Assembly: GCA_003539625.1 (NCBI GenBank)
Contig: DPOU01000016.1
Span: 1 to 26,776 of the forward strand
Source: Acholeplasmatales bacterium
GTDB taxonomy: Bacteria; Bacillota_I; Bacilli_A; ML615J-28; CAG-313
Length of the DNA: 26,776 nt
Direction of reading: 5' to 3'
The translations under genes were made by a program, and so were the position numbers. The notes beneath the pieces are model-generated. The model was not told where the DNA came from and ran no database searches. It saw nothing but the letters and a program-made list of their open reading frames with translations. Position 1 is the first letter of the stretch. Every line of letters begins with the position of its first letter. This document shows positions 14,940 to 23,030 of this stretch, in pieces.

Positions 14940-16532
14940 TTAGTTCACCACATCCAAATCCATAAACCATGATTTTGCATTCTTCTTAAGTATAATTGCC
15001 ATAATAACTCCTATTATTGAAATTAGAATTAAACCTATAAAGTAAGCAAGTATTAGGTTAATTTTTAAATATGATAATAAAGCTGTAATTACAAAGTAAG
15101 CAATTGGTAAAAGATATGCACATAAATTAGATCTAAATGTTGACCTAGGTTTTAAATGTCTTATGTGTAATTCTTCTCTTAAACAAATCATACTAAAAAT
15201 TAAGAGTAATGCAAGGGTTAATAAGAAACCAAATATGAAGGTTGGGAAGTTTATTAGTTTACCAACTAATAGAACTAATGTTGTTACAAATAGTGAAGAT
15301 ATTGACATCACTAATGGTATTAACACTTTTATCATTAATTGGGTTTGCGGTTCAACTGGAAGTATTTTTATTACTTTAATTGTTTTTTTCTCCATTGATA
15401 TGTAGCTTGATGCGCCTTGCGCAATAATTACCGTAAATAACATTAGGATAAGCACATCCATTAATGGTAAGAAATTAGGTACAACAGATACATAGTATTT
15501 AAAGATACCTTTAGAAAAAATTGTATTCATTGATTTGGTTACTAAAAATACTAAAAATGGTTGAACGATTAATAAACCCGTAAATGATAAAATATATCCA
15601 GGATTTTTAGTAATTAAAAGAAATTCTTTTTTTAGTAGAGCTTTTTTAGGACTAACTAATTTAGGTTCTTTTTTAATTTTCTTTGCTTTATTTTTAATTG
15701 AAATATTTCTTACATAACCATAAGCTGCTATACAAATTGTACAGCCAATTGCAAACACGCCTATTGCAATTAGTAGATACATCCAAATTCTTGATGTGCG
15801 ATAACTTATAAAAATATCTACTAGAAAGTTAGTTGGAAATTCATATTTTCTAAGATTCATAAAGAAGTTTATTGAATCGGTAGTAAATAAAACATTTATA
15901 TTGTTATCTGCGACAATTGCAATAAATAAATTCAATACTTTTGAATATAGATAACAACATATGAATATGATTACTAAAGCACAAATAAATCTGATTATTA
16001 GATGTTTTCTAAGATATTTATTAATAAGCCATACGGGATAAACTAAGATTAAAGCAATTCCCATTTCAAATAAGAATGAACATAATGGATAAAATAAAGC
16101 CAAATAGTAGAATATGAAACTTCTTGAAAAGATAATTCCGTATGCTACAAACAGTGGATAAACAAATAATAAACTTGTACCATAATGCATAATAAATAAG
16201 AAAACCATTTTAGAACTTATTATTTGTCCATTACTTACTGGTCTATTGGCTAGTTGTTCAATATCTTTTTCATTAAAGAATAATCTTTTTGCTTGAAAAA
16301 TATTTGCAATAATTATTAGTATTGATATTACGGTAAGAAATAGGTTCATATAAGCAATTGGTGCTTGACCATATTTACTGATTTTATTTAAAATTGTAGT
16401 AAATAGAAAAACTTCAATTGCAATAAAGCACGCTATAAATATAAGGGTTACAAGAATAGTTGCAATTCTTCTTGCGATACTTTTTTCTTTTCCAAATAGA
16501 AGTTTAAAGTCTTTTGCTAAAAGGTTTAGCAT
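14940..16532 (-). CDS. ABC-2 type transporter permease
   Basis: A 530-residue polytopic membrane protein with about 12 hydrophobic helices in two halves separated by a basic loop near residues 275-305 (KNKAKKIKKEPKLVSPKKAL). The N-terminal 'MLNLLAKDFKLLFGKEKS' with an amphipathic elbow helix and 'NRPVSNGQIISSKM' are typical of large ABC-2/putative ABC exporter permeases. No ATPase motif is present. The ATG lies 2 bases after the stop of the ABC ATPase gene, with GGAGG inside that gene's end, so the two form a transporter. The substrate is unknown. The neighbourhood suggests a role in assembling or exporting cell-surface components, or in immunity to them. Confidence 0.85.
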   Translation of the reverse strand: MLNLLAKDFKLLFGKEKSIARRIATILVTLIFIACFIAIEVFLFTTILNKISKYGQAPIAYMNLFLTVISILIIIANIFQAKRLFFNEKDIEQLANRPVSNGQIISSKMVFLFIMHYGTSLLFVYPLFVAYGIIFSRSFIFYYLALFYPLCSFLFEMGIALILVYPVWLINKYLRKHLIIRFICALVIIFICCYLYSKVLNLFIAIVADNNINVLFTTDSINFFMNLRKYEFPTNFLVDIFISYRTSRIWMYLLIAIGVFAIGCTICIAAYGYVRNISIKNKAKKIKKEPKLVSPKKALLKKEFLLITKNPGYILSFTGLLIVQPFLVFLVTKSMNTIFSKGIFKYYVSVVPNFLPLMDVLILMLFTVIIAQGASSYISMEKKTIKVIKILPVEPQTQLMIKVLIPLVMSISSLFVTTLVLLVGKLINFPTFIFGFLLTLALLLIFSMICLREELHIRHLKPRSTFRSNLCAYLLPIAYFVITALLSYLKINLILAYFIGLILISIIGVIMAIILKKNAKSWFMDLDVVN

Positions 16533-16534
16533 CT

Positions 16535-17281
16535 TTAACCTCCATATGTGTCAAGAAAGATTTTTGAAAGTTGTAATCGTTTATTAGGGTTTTTATTTAA
16601 GTCATATAATGCAACAACTTTACCATCATTTATAATGGCAACTTTATCACATATTTTAGATACTAATTCAATGTTATGGCTTGTAACAAAAACCGTATTA
16701 TTGTGATTTGCATATTCCCTTAACATTTTTTTAAGTTCTTCTACTGCCATTATGTCAAGCCCAACTGTAGGTTCATCTAAAACCCATACTTTAGGGCTAT
16801 GTATAAGGCTTGCAACCAAACATAGTTTTTGTTTCATACCATGTGAATAATCAGAAATAGGGTTATTTAATTCATCTAAATTTAGTTGTAATCTGTTACA
16901 AAGATATTCACTGTTTCTTCTGAAGTCACCTTCAGTCATACCATATATGCTTGCAACAAATTCCAAATAGTCATAACCTGTCATTTCCTCATAACAAGTG
17001 GGTTCACTTGCAACGTATCCAAGACTTTTTTTAGCATCAATAGGATCTTTTACAATATCATAACCGTTTAATTCAATTCTACCTTTATTGAATTTTTTAG
17101 CGCCAATCATGCAATCTATGGTTGTTGATTTACCAATACCATTTCGGCCAATAAATCCAAATAATTCGCCTTCATGAACTTCTAAATTTAGTCCAAGTAG
17201 AACTTCTTTTTCACCATATGATTTATATAAGTCTTCTATTAATATAGTGGTTTTTTTAGGTTCTTGGATGTTTTGTTCCAT
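16535..17281 (-). CDS. ABC transporter ATP-binding protein
   Basis: A 248-residue cytoplasmic ATPase. Walker A is GRNGIGKS (45-52), the signature is YSHGMKQK (145-152; SHGMK in place of LSGGQ, common in ABC-2 systems), Walker B is VWVLDEP (165-171) and the H-loop is His202 (VTSHN). The Q-loop region carries 'GYVASEPTCYEEMTGYDYL'. A perfect AAGGAGGT ribosome binding site precedes the ATG, and the gene is 5 bases after the DUF2357-like gene. It pairs with the permease immediately downstream. It most resembles CcmA/BcrA-type export ATPases. Confidence 0.95.
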   Translation of the reverse strand: MEQNIQEPKKTTILIEDLYKSYGEKEVLLGLNLEVHEGELFGFIGRNGIGKSTTIDCMIGAKKFNKGRIELNGYDIVKDPIDAKKSLGYVASEPTCYEEMTGYDYLEFVASIYGMTEGDFRRNSEYLCNRLQLNLDELNNPISDYSHGMKQKLCLVASLIHSPKVWVLDEPTVGLDIMAVEELKKMLREYANHNNTVFVTSHNIELVSKICDKVAIINDGKVVALYDLNKNPNKRLQLSKIFLDTYGG

Positions 17282-17286
17282 GCGAG

Positions 17287-18534
17287 TTACCTCCTTAATT
17301 TAATAAACCAAATTACATCTTTCGTTTCTTTTTTGAATGTATAAATTGATTTACAATTGTTACAATGATATATATCATTTTCAATTGTTAAGTTTCTATC
17401 TTTACATATTGGGCAATATTTTGAGTAAATCATTTTCTTTGCAACTACTTCTTGAAGTTTACTCATTACCCATTTTCTAGCAATTTCTATTTCACTTGCT
17501 TGATTGTTGAAGACAAATTCATTTGTATCAACGTTATATAAATTCCAAAGGGAAATTACTTCTGTTGTTATGTAATCTTTATCTTCAACGTATTCATCTA
17601 TTAATTCACGATCAGTTGATAGAATTAAAAGATGTTTATAGACATTATTGTGATATTTAATTTCTAAACTAATTTTAGAATTTTCTTCATTATCTACTAG
17701 TTTTATTTTTTTGTCTTGATAGTTAAATACTAGACTTTGATTTTTATCATCAAGCTTAAATTCATTTAATTTAAATACTCTTAATATTTGATAGTAATAA
17801 TACTTTTTAAAATCAATTTGTAAGTTTTTATTATCTTCATAAATAACAAATTTACGATAGAATTTATAACATAAATTATATAGTTTGTTTTTTAATAAAA
17901 TATTTGTGGGTTGTATTTTTCTTAAATTTAAATTAACTTTAGATATTTCTTTGTAAAAAGCTGTATTTTTAATATGTAACATTTTACGTTTTAAACTATC
18001 TATTTTTGTTAATGTCTTTTCAATTTTTTCGCTTTCTTCAATAAACAATGCATCAGTTTGCATACTTGGAATAAGTCTTTGATAGAAAACATCATATTTA
18101 GTAAGTTCTGTATCAATTAGATGAATTAGCATACCAATGAAGATATTTTCATAAATTTTTAAATCATCAATGTGTTGATGATAATGAATATATTCAGGAA
18201 CTAATTCAAAATCTTTTTCTTTCCACAAACTTGCATCACGTATTGTTTGTTTTAATGCTTCATTAGTAATGTTGCCAACTTGTTCAGCTCGTTCGATAAT
18301 ATCTTCATCACGGTTAGATATTTGAGGATGAGCAATTATCGAAGTGATAACACTTAAGATAAAGGTTACTTCATCGAAGAATTCATTATCTTTTTCGAAA
18401 GAAAGTTCTTGTAAAGATGTAAACTCAATTTCTTCTAAATGAGTAAAACGTTCTTTTACATCTTGATACTCTTTTTCGTAATTATTTAGTTGTGTTATCA
18501 TCTTTTTTAAAAGATTTTCTTCGATGATTTTCAT
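17287..18534 (-). CDS. DUF2357/McrC-like protein with C-terminal zinc ribbon
   Basis: A 415-residue soluble protein. Residues 1-60 are helical and probably coiled-coil. The middle resembles the DUF2357 region that accompanies McrB-type ATPases: a P-x-YIHYHQHIDDLKIYENIF stretch (about 114-134, the 'ENRF' position) and 'RKIQPTNILLKNKLYNLCYKFY' (about 206-227), matching the family's P-T/S-N-xxL pattern. A PD-(D/E)xK nuclease core is not convincing: 'LEIKY' is present but no clear preceding aspartate. The C-terminus is a zinc ribbon, CPIC (374-377) and CNNC (391-394). It follows the membrane AAA+ gene by 4 bases, so the two probably form a complex. The family call rests on motif reading only. The alternative is an unrelated helical adaptor. 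Confidence 0.6.
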   Translation of the reverse strand: MKIIEENLLKKMITQLNNYEKEYQDVKERFTHLEEIEFTSLQELSFEKDNEFFDEVTFILSVITSIIAHPQISNRDEDIIERAEQVGNITNEALKQTIRDASLWKEKDFELVPEYIHYHQHIDDLKIYENIFIGMLIHLIDTELTKYDVFYQRLIPSMQTDALFIEESEKIEKTLTKIDSLKRKMLHIKNTAFYKEISKVNLNLRKIQPTNILLKNKLYNLCYKFYRKFVIYEDNKNLQIDFKKYYYYQILRVFKLNEFKLDDKNQSLVFNYQDKKIKLVDNEENSKISLEIKYHNNVYKHLLILSTDRELIDEYVEDKDYITTEVISLWNLYNVDTNEFVFNNQASEIEIARKWVMSKLQEVVAKKMIYSKYCPICKDRNLTIENDIYHCNNCKSIYTFKKETKDVIWFIKLRR

Positions 18535-18538
18535 ATTG

Positions 18539-20338
18539 TTATAACCTTCTCATTAAATTTTGAATTGTTTTTTCACTACGTTTTAAAACATCTTTTCCGT
18601 ATGTTTTATGAATTAAGTTAAGTAATTCTCTTAAAGCATTTTTAACATATTCTTCAAAACGGCCTTCAATTTTGCTAATAACTTTTCGTGAAAGTAAGAA
18701 GTCAAGAGCTTCTTCTTTTGTACCACCACATGATACAAATACTGGAACAAGTTCAGATATTTGATTTAAAATACGGTTACCAAAAGTAATATCAAATTGA
18801 TCATAAATGTAATCACTTATAGTTTGGAATTTTTGATAATCATTATCAGTCATTTGATAACTTTTATTGTTTTTAGCTTCTTGATATAGTTTAGCAAGGG
18901 CACTTCTACTAAGGTTAATTGTTGATGCGTCACCATTTACATTAAATGCATCATTACGATTGTCAAAATCAATTGTGATTGCACGGTCATAAACTTTATC
19001 AGTAATTGTGAATGTTGAGTCATCTTTGTTTGCGGTACCTACAAAGTATACGTTATTAGGTATTTGAATAACACCATCATCTAATTTTGCAGGAGGGATG
19101 AAATTATATGGAAGTTGCATTATTTTTATTTTCCATTCTTCTTCAGGATATTCAAGCACTGATAAGAAGTCAGCAAAATAATATTCAACTCTTGAAATGT
19201 TCATTTCATCAAGTACAAACATATGTATCATATCAGGATTATAGTTAGCATGATATAGGCTTGTTAAGAATTCAGTTTCACTGTAAGCTTTAGAGAAATC
19301 ATTAAAGTAACCGATTAGGTTAGTTTTATCTCTCCATGTTGCTTGGACAGGAACAAATAATAGATTAGCATTGATAAACTTTGCAAAATATCTTGGTAAG
19401 CTTGATTTACCTGTACCAGATAAACCTTCTAAAATCATGAAATGACTTGCGGCAAATCCGCTTACAAAGAAACGAATTGTATCAATATCAAAATATAATT
19501 TTTCTTCTTTGGCAAGATAATTCCTAAATCTTGTTGCAATTTCATTTAATGTTAAGTTATCACTAACAACACTTTCAACCGCATAACCTTCGTATTCTTC
19601 ATCCATCATTGATAATGCTGGGAATACTTTTTCACGGTCATCTAGTTCTTCTGTTTGACGAATAACACTTGAATTGTTGTTGTCAGTAGCAGCAGGTTGA
19701 CCAATTCCAACCTCACCACTTACTGTGCCACTAACTTTATTTGATGGTACAGCATCAAAGTTTGAACTAACATCATTTTTAACAAGATCATCGTCATCAA
19801 GTACTGGATAGTTTTTATCTTCAAATGCTCTAAATGGTCTATCAACTTGAGTAAAGTTTACAATAAACATCAATATTCCACCAATAAAAGCAAATGCAAG
19901 AATATATATACATGTTGTTATTAATAAACTTTGACCAGTAAATTGATACATTGTTTTGATGCCATTTTTTCCACAAATTAACATACCAACGCCAAATGAT
20001 AATATAAAGCATGCTACTAGTGATGCAAGATAAGATAGAATCATTTTTAGACTATATGGCTTTTTATTGTTTAAAACTGCATATCTTTTTTCGTATAAGA
20101 ACAATGCTACAAATACAGATATATATATTGCAACAAGTATTAAACTTACATATCCTGTTACACCACATCTTATTGGTTCAAAATTTATTTTTTCCGCAAC
20201 AAGTGCTATTGGATTCTTTTTACCTATTAGTAGATGAGATCCATCTAGGCATAAACCTACAAATAGTAGTAAGAAAGAATAAAAGAATGCAAGTGATAAA
20301 ACTATCAAGTTCTTTCTTGTAAAATAGGGTTTTTTCAT
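18539..20338 (-). CDS. Membrane-anchored McrB-like AAA+ ATPase
   Basis: A 599-residue protein. Four transmembrane helices fill the first ~165 residues, followed by an acidic, Ser/Asn-rich linker (about 175-255) and a AAA+ module. That module has Walker A GLSGTGKSS (about 305-313), Walker B FVLDEMN (about 374-380) and sensor GTANKDDSTF (about 434-443). The DEMNISRVEYYF and TANKDDST patterns match the McrB/MoxR (AAA_5) clade, where McrB has DEINR and MNTADRS. Arg in 'VYDRAI' may act in trans. A C-terminal helical lid follows. I choose the ATG at 20338 (MKKPYFTRK) over 20362, because GGGAGAG lies 7 bases before it while nothing precedes 20362, and the longer start would overlap the sipW end by 20 bases. 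It likely remodels partners at the membrane together with the next gene. Confidence 0.85.
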   Translation of the reverse strand: MKKPYFTRKNLIVLSLAFFYSFLLLFVGLCLDGSHLLIGKKNPIALVAEKINFEPIRCGVTGYVSLILVAIYISVFVALFLYEKRYAVLNNKKPYSLKMILSYLASLVACFILSFGVGMLICGKNGIKTMYQFTGQSLLITTCIYILAFAFIGGILMFIVNFTQVDRPFRAFEDKNYPVLDDDDLVKNDVSSNFDAVPSNKVSGTVSGEVGIGQPAATDNNNSSVIRQTEELDDREKVFPALSMMDEEYEGYAVESVVSDNLTLNEIATRFRNYLAKEEKLYFDIDTIRFFVSGFAASHFMILEGLSGTGKSSLPRYFAKFINANLLFVPVQATWRDKTNLIGYFNDFSKAYSETEFLTSLYHANYNPDMIHMFVLDEMNISRVEYYFADFLSVLEYPEEEWKIKIMQLPYNFIPPAKLDDGVIQIPNNVYFVGTANKDDSTFTITDKVYDRAITIDFDNRNDAFNVNGDASTINLSRSALAKLYQEAKNNKSYQMTDNDYQKFQTISDYIYDQFDITFGNRILNQISELVPVFVSCGGTKEEALDFLLSRKVISKIEGRFEEYVKNALRELLNLIHKTYGKDVLKRSEKTIQNLMRRL

Positions 20339-20342
20339 AAGG

Positions 20343-21371
20343 TTACTCTCCCTGTTCTTCATTTATTGTAATTTCTTCAGTTTTGGTTTCTGAAGTTTCT
20401 TGGTTAGTCAATTCTTTAATCATTGTACTATCCGATTTTTCTAAGTATTCGTTGTTATTTATTTCGGTTTTATCAACAAAACCATTTTCATCAAATTTAT
20501 ACGCATAGCCTTTGTAATAAATTGTTTCAGTATAAATAGCTTTAAATTCATTTAAATTATCTTCATTTTCATATTCTAAAGCTTCTTCAAGTTTTTTGAT
20601 TCGTTCTTCTTGTACTTTATCAATTTTATTTGCAATGCGATCAATCATTAATAAGCAATATATAAGCGATGATACTGTAATTATCCCCGCATATGATTGT
20701 AGGAATAAGATGAACATTCCTACACCACCAAGACGTTTTCCAGTATATCTGCCTATAACTTTATCAAAAGTAGGCTTTTCACCATCGGTTCCTTTTTCGT
20801 CGTATATATCTCCTCTAGTAGTATATTTATATGGGGTACTACTGTAATCAATATCGATGATACGGTGAATGGTATTACTACCTTTTGAATTTCTAAACGC
20901 GATAACATCATATTTTTTTAAGTCGGTTTCATTGTTCACTTTTTCAAGAATAATGAGATCGTATGTATTAAACTGATTGTTTAATCCTAAACTGTCGTCA
21001 AATAAGTAACTATTAGCTTCATTTTTGTAACTCATTGAGTTACTTGCAACAACCATAACAGTTCTATTGCCTATCATTGTGACATTGTTTTGAAATCGAT
21101 TAATCAATGAAAAAATAAACAATGGAATAAGTACCACCATAATAGCATAAAAGACAACTGTACGTATAGTTCCAGTTATCTTTCTGCGCCTTCTAACTTT
21201 TTCTTGTTTTTCATAGATTACTTCATCAATTAATTCAATGTCTTTTTTACCTGAATTAAGTTCTGCAATTTGCGAGTTTGCATAACTTTTGTATAATATC
21301 GTAAATATTGTTGCGAAACTAAATACCCCGATAACAGTAACTATGATTGAAAGTATTTCAGAAGGAGACAT
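20343..21371 (-). CDS. sipW: SipW-type (ER-type, Ser/His) signal peptidase I with N- and C-terminal extensions
   Basis: A 342-residue membrane protease of the S26B class. The nucleophile is in VVASNSMSYKN (Ser112), the general base is His in NTIHRI (His169), where bacterial LepB has Lys, and TTRGDIY (184-190) carries the conserved aspartate. Hydrophobic segments lie at about 7-28, 70-91 and 215-240. B. subtilis SipW is about 190 residues. Here an extra N-terminal transmembrane helix plus basic linker and a ~100-residue acidic C-terminal tail (rich in E/T, with 'YYKGYAYKFDENGF') enlarge it. The gene lies between two SipW-class substrate genes and a membrane AAA+ gene. The expected role is cleavage of the GFASW-type signals of this operon's small secreted proteins. 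Confidence 0.9.
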   Translation of the reverse strand: MSPSEILSIIVTVIGVFSFATIFTILYKSYANSQIAELNSGKKDIELIDEVIYEKQEKVRRRRKITGTIRTVVFYAIMVVLIPLFIFSLINRFQNNVTMIGNRTVMVVASNSMSYKNEANSYLFDDSLGLNNQFNTYDLIILEKVNNETDLKKYDVIAFRNSKGSNTIHRIIDIDYSSTPYKYTTRGDIYDEKGTDGEKPTFDKVIGRYTGKRLGGVGMFILFLQSYAGIITVSSLIYCLLMIDRIANKIDKVQEERIKKLEEALEYENEDNLNEFKAIYTETIYYKGYAYKFDENGFVDKTEINNNEYLEKSDSTMIKELTNQETSETKTEEITINEEQGE

Positions 21372-21380
21372 AATTACCTA

Positions 21381-22064
21381 CTAATTAAGTTTTGCAGTAA
21401 CGACTACTTCGTATGTAGCTGTATCTAATAGTTCATGGAATGCATTTAATACACTCTTAATGTAAGCTGTTATTTTTTCTTCTTGTGTGCCTTCAAAGCT
21501 ACTTAATTCTTCTTCACTTGGATTAAATGCAGCACTGTCATAATATTCACCAGGGTTTTTACCACCAAATTTAGTTCCCCATTCAATTGTTATATTATAA
21601 GTAAATTTCTTTTCAGTTTCACTTCCACCATCAGTAAGAGTTAAAACAACTTCTTTTCCAGCACATTCAGGTAAAACAATGTAACCATCAGTAACTGCTT
21701 GATTTACCTTATCTTGTACATTCATCTTAATTGTTGCTTCTTTTAAGAATTGTGTATTCTTAATAGTACCAGTTACTGTTACAGTTAATGATTCAAAATT
21801 TGTACCATCACTACGAACACGACCTGTGTCGTCTCCTTCTTTTGGTTCAAACTTGAAATCTTTAACTGTTAATTCATCAAGAATAACCTCAATATTTCCT
21901 TCTGTAACAGCACCAACAGTTACATTGCCTGATGTAGATTGTTTCTTTTCTTGTGACATTACCCATGCGGCAAAACCTGTAGAGATTAGTGCTATTGACA
22001 TGAATACTATTACACCGAAAAGAATAATTTTTCTCTTATAAGAATTTCTTGTTAACTTTGCCAT
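21381..22064 (-). CDS. TasA/CotN-like SipW-class secreted protein (second)
   Basis: A 227-residue protein with a basic N-terminus, a hydrophobic segment and the SipW-class signature LISTGFAAWVMS (26-37), followed by 'SGNVTVGAVT', which is typical of the first strands of TasA/CotN-like proteins. The mature domain is beta-rich. Residues 162-171 read WGTKFGGKNP followed by GEYY, a motif shared with the upstream paralogue. It lies 10 bases after that paralogue and 9 bases before sipW, the same substrate-protease coupling as in the B. subtilis tapA-sipW-tasA operon. It is probably a matrix or fibre subunit. Identity with TasA itself is not claimed. Confidence 0.8.
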   Translation of the reverse strand: MAKLTRNSYKRKIILFGVIVFMSIALISTGFAAWVMSQEKKQSTSGNVTVGAVTEGNIEVILDELTVKDFKFEPKEGDDTGRVRSDGTNFESLTVTVTGTIKNTQFLKEATIKMNVQDKVNQAVTDGYIVLPECAGKEVVLTLTDGGSETEKKFTYNITIEWGTKFGGKNPGEYYDSAAFNPSEEELSSFEGTQEEKITAYIKSVLNAFHELLDTATYEVVVTAKLN

Positions 22065-22074
22065 AATTTAAAAC

Positions 22075-22734
22075 CTATTTAGTTTTATTTTTAACTGTTA
22101 TTTTAAATTCAAATGTAATATTATTTAATGCTTTTATAGCAGTTAATTTATTAAATGCTTCTTGTGCAAGAGCATCACTATACTCTTTTTCATTATAATA
22201 AACGTATGGATTCTTTCCTCCAAAATCTGTACCCCAATCAAAGTCTAATTGTAAATAGTATATTCCATTTCCTTTATTTGTAACTGTTAATGTAGGTAAA
22301 GCAACGTATTTAGGGTCATATGTTGCGTCGCTGCAACTAACTATTCCGGTAATTTCATCACCAGATAAATTAGAAACAAATTCCTCTCCCTTAGTTTTTA
22401 CAGTAAGTTCATAAACAACAGTTAATTTTTCAGTTGTTCCCTTCTTGTCATTTGTAAGCCAAGCATCTGTTTTATCCATAGTTGCAGGAGCGCCAAAAGA
22501 AACTTTTGCTGAATTATCATCTGAAGTTACTACTTCATTTTCTCCAGAATCTTTAGTGATAGTAATCCATCTACCAGTTGCTTCTAATCTGTTATCAGTT
22601 ACAGTATCAACTATGAAACTGCCTTGTGCAGTAGTAGAAGTATCTGCTGAAATTATCCATGATGCAAAGCCTACACCAATTAATGCTAGGCAAGCAAGAA
22701 TACTCAATGTTAATGTTAATGTTTTTCTTTTCAT
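22075..22734 (-). CDS. TasA/CotN-like SipW-class secreted protein (first)
   Basis: A 219-residue protein that opens the surface operon. The signal segment is MKRKTLTLTLSILACLALIG followed by VGFASWIIS, then a 'TTAQGSFIVDTVTD' strand. The mature domain contains WGTDFGGKNP (167-176) followed by YVYY, nearly the same as in the next gene, so the two are paralogues with diverged N-terminal halves. Cys134 is one of very few cysteines. A ribosome binding site AAAGGGA lies about 12 bases before the ATG. It is a probable SipW substrate and extracellular structural subunit. Function beyond this is inference from the family and operon. Confidence 0.8.
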   Translation of the reverse strand: MKRKTLTLTLSILACLALIGVGFASWIISADTSTTAQGSFIVDTVTDNRLEATGRWITITKDSGENEVVTSDDNSAKVSFGAPATMDKTDAWLTNDKKGTTEKLTVVYELTVKTKGEEFVSNLSGDEITGIVSCSDATYDPKYVALPTLTVTNKGNGIYYLQLDFDWGTDFGGKNPYVYYNEKEYSDALAQEAFNKLTAIKALNNITFEFKITVKNKTK

Positions 22735-22780
22735 TTTTAAAATAATTCCCTTTCTTAAAAATCTTTTATTTTAATAATAC

Positions 22781-22811
22781 ATTATATGAAATTAGTCATC
22801 GTATATGACAA
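22781..22811 (-). promoter_or_regulatory. Candidate promoter of the surface operon
   Basis: Minus-strand TTGTCA (22806-22811) and TATAAT (22781-22786) are separated by 19 bases, slightly long for sigma-A. Transcription would begin near 22774, about 40 bases before the ATG. The surrounding short repeats (GTATA...TATAC at 22801-22817) may bind a regulator. Confidence 0.45.
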
Positions 22812-22898
22812 CTATACATACAAGTGTATTATATCACTTTTTAGGTATTTTGTCAATTTTTATCATAATAAAGGCGTATTTGTAAGATGGTATTTTTT

Positions 22899-22949
22899 AG
22901 TATATATACTTTTTTTAGTAATTATTGTGTTTTTTAATAATCGATTATT
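22899..22949. repeat. Two perfect palindromes between surface operon and recombinase
   Basis: AGTATATATACT (22899-22910) and AATAATCGATTATT (22936-22949) lie in the 296-base divergent intergenic region. They are candidate binding or crossover sites for the adjacent serine recombinase, or for a regulator. The AT-rich background makes the first one weak evidence. Confidence 0.4.
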
Positions 22950-22990
22950 TCCTTGTTTGTTTGCTTTGTTGTATGTTATTAACAGTAAAA

Positions 22991-23001
22991 TTTGTTATAA
23001 T
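22991..23001 (+). promoter_or_regulatory. Extended -10 promoter of the recombinase gene
   Basis: TGTTATAAT forms an extended -10 (TGnTATAAT) with the hexamer at 22996-23001. The best -35-like sequence (TTGTAT, 22969) is too far away at 21 bases, so the extended -10 would carry recognition. The leader is about 22 bases and includes GGAGG. Confidence 0.55.
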
Positions 23002-23030
23002 TTACCCATAACTAAATGGAGGTAAATAAA

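Noticed and set aside
17287..20338. Functional type IV (McrBC) restriction system
   Set aside because: The ATPase is membrane-anchored, the partner lacks a convincing nuclease motif, and the genes sit inside a secretion-type operon.
20339..20362. Upstream ATG of the AAA+ gene at 20362
   Set aside because: It lacks a ribosome binding site and would overlap the sipW end by 20 bases, whereas GGGAGAG supports 20338.
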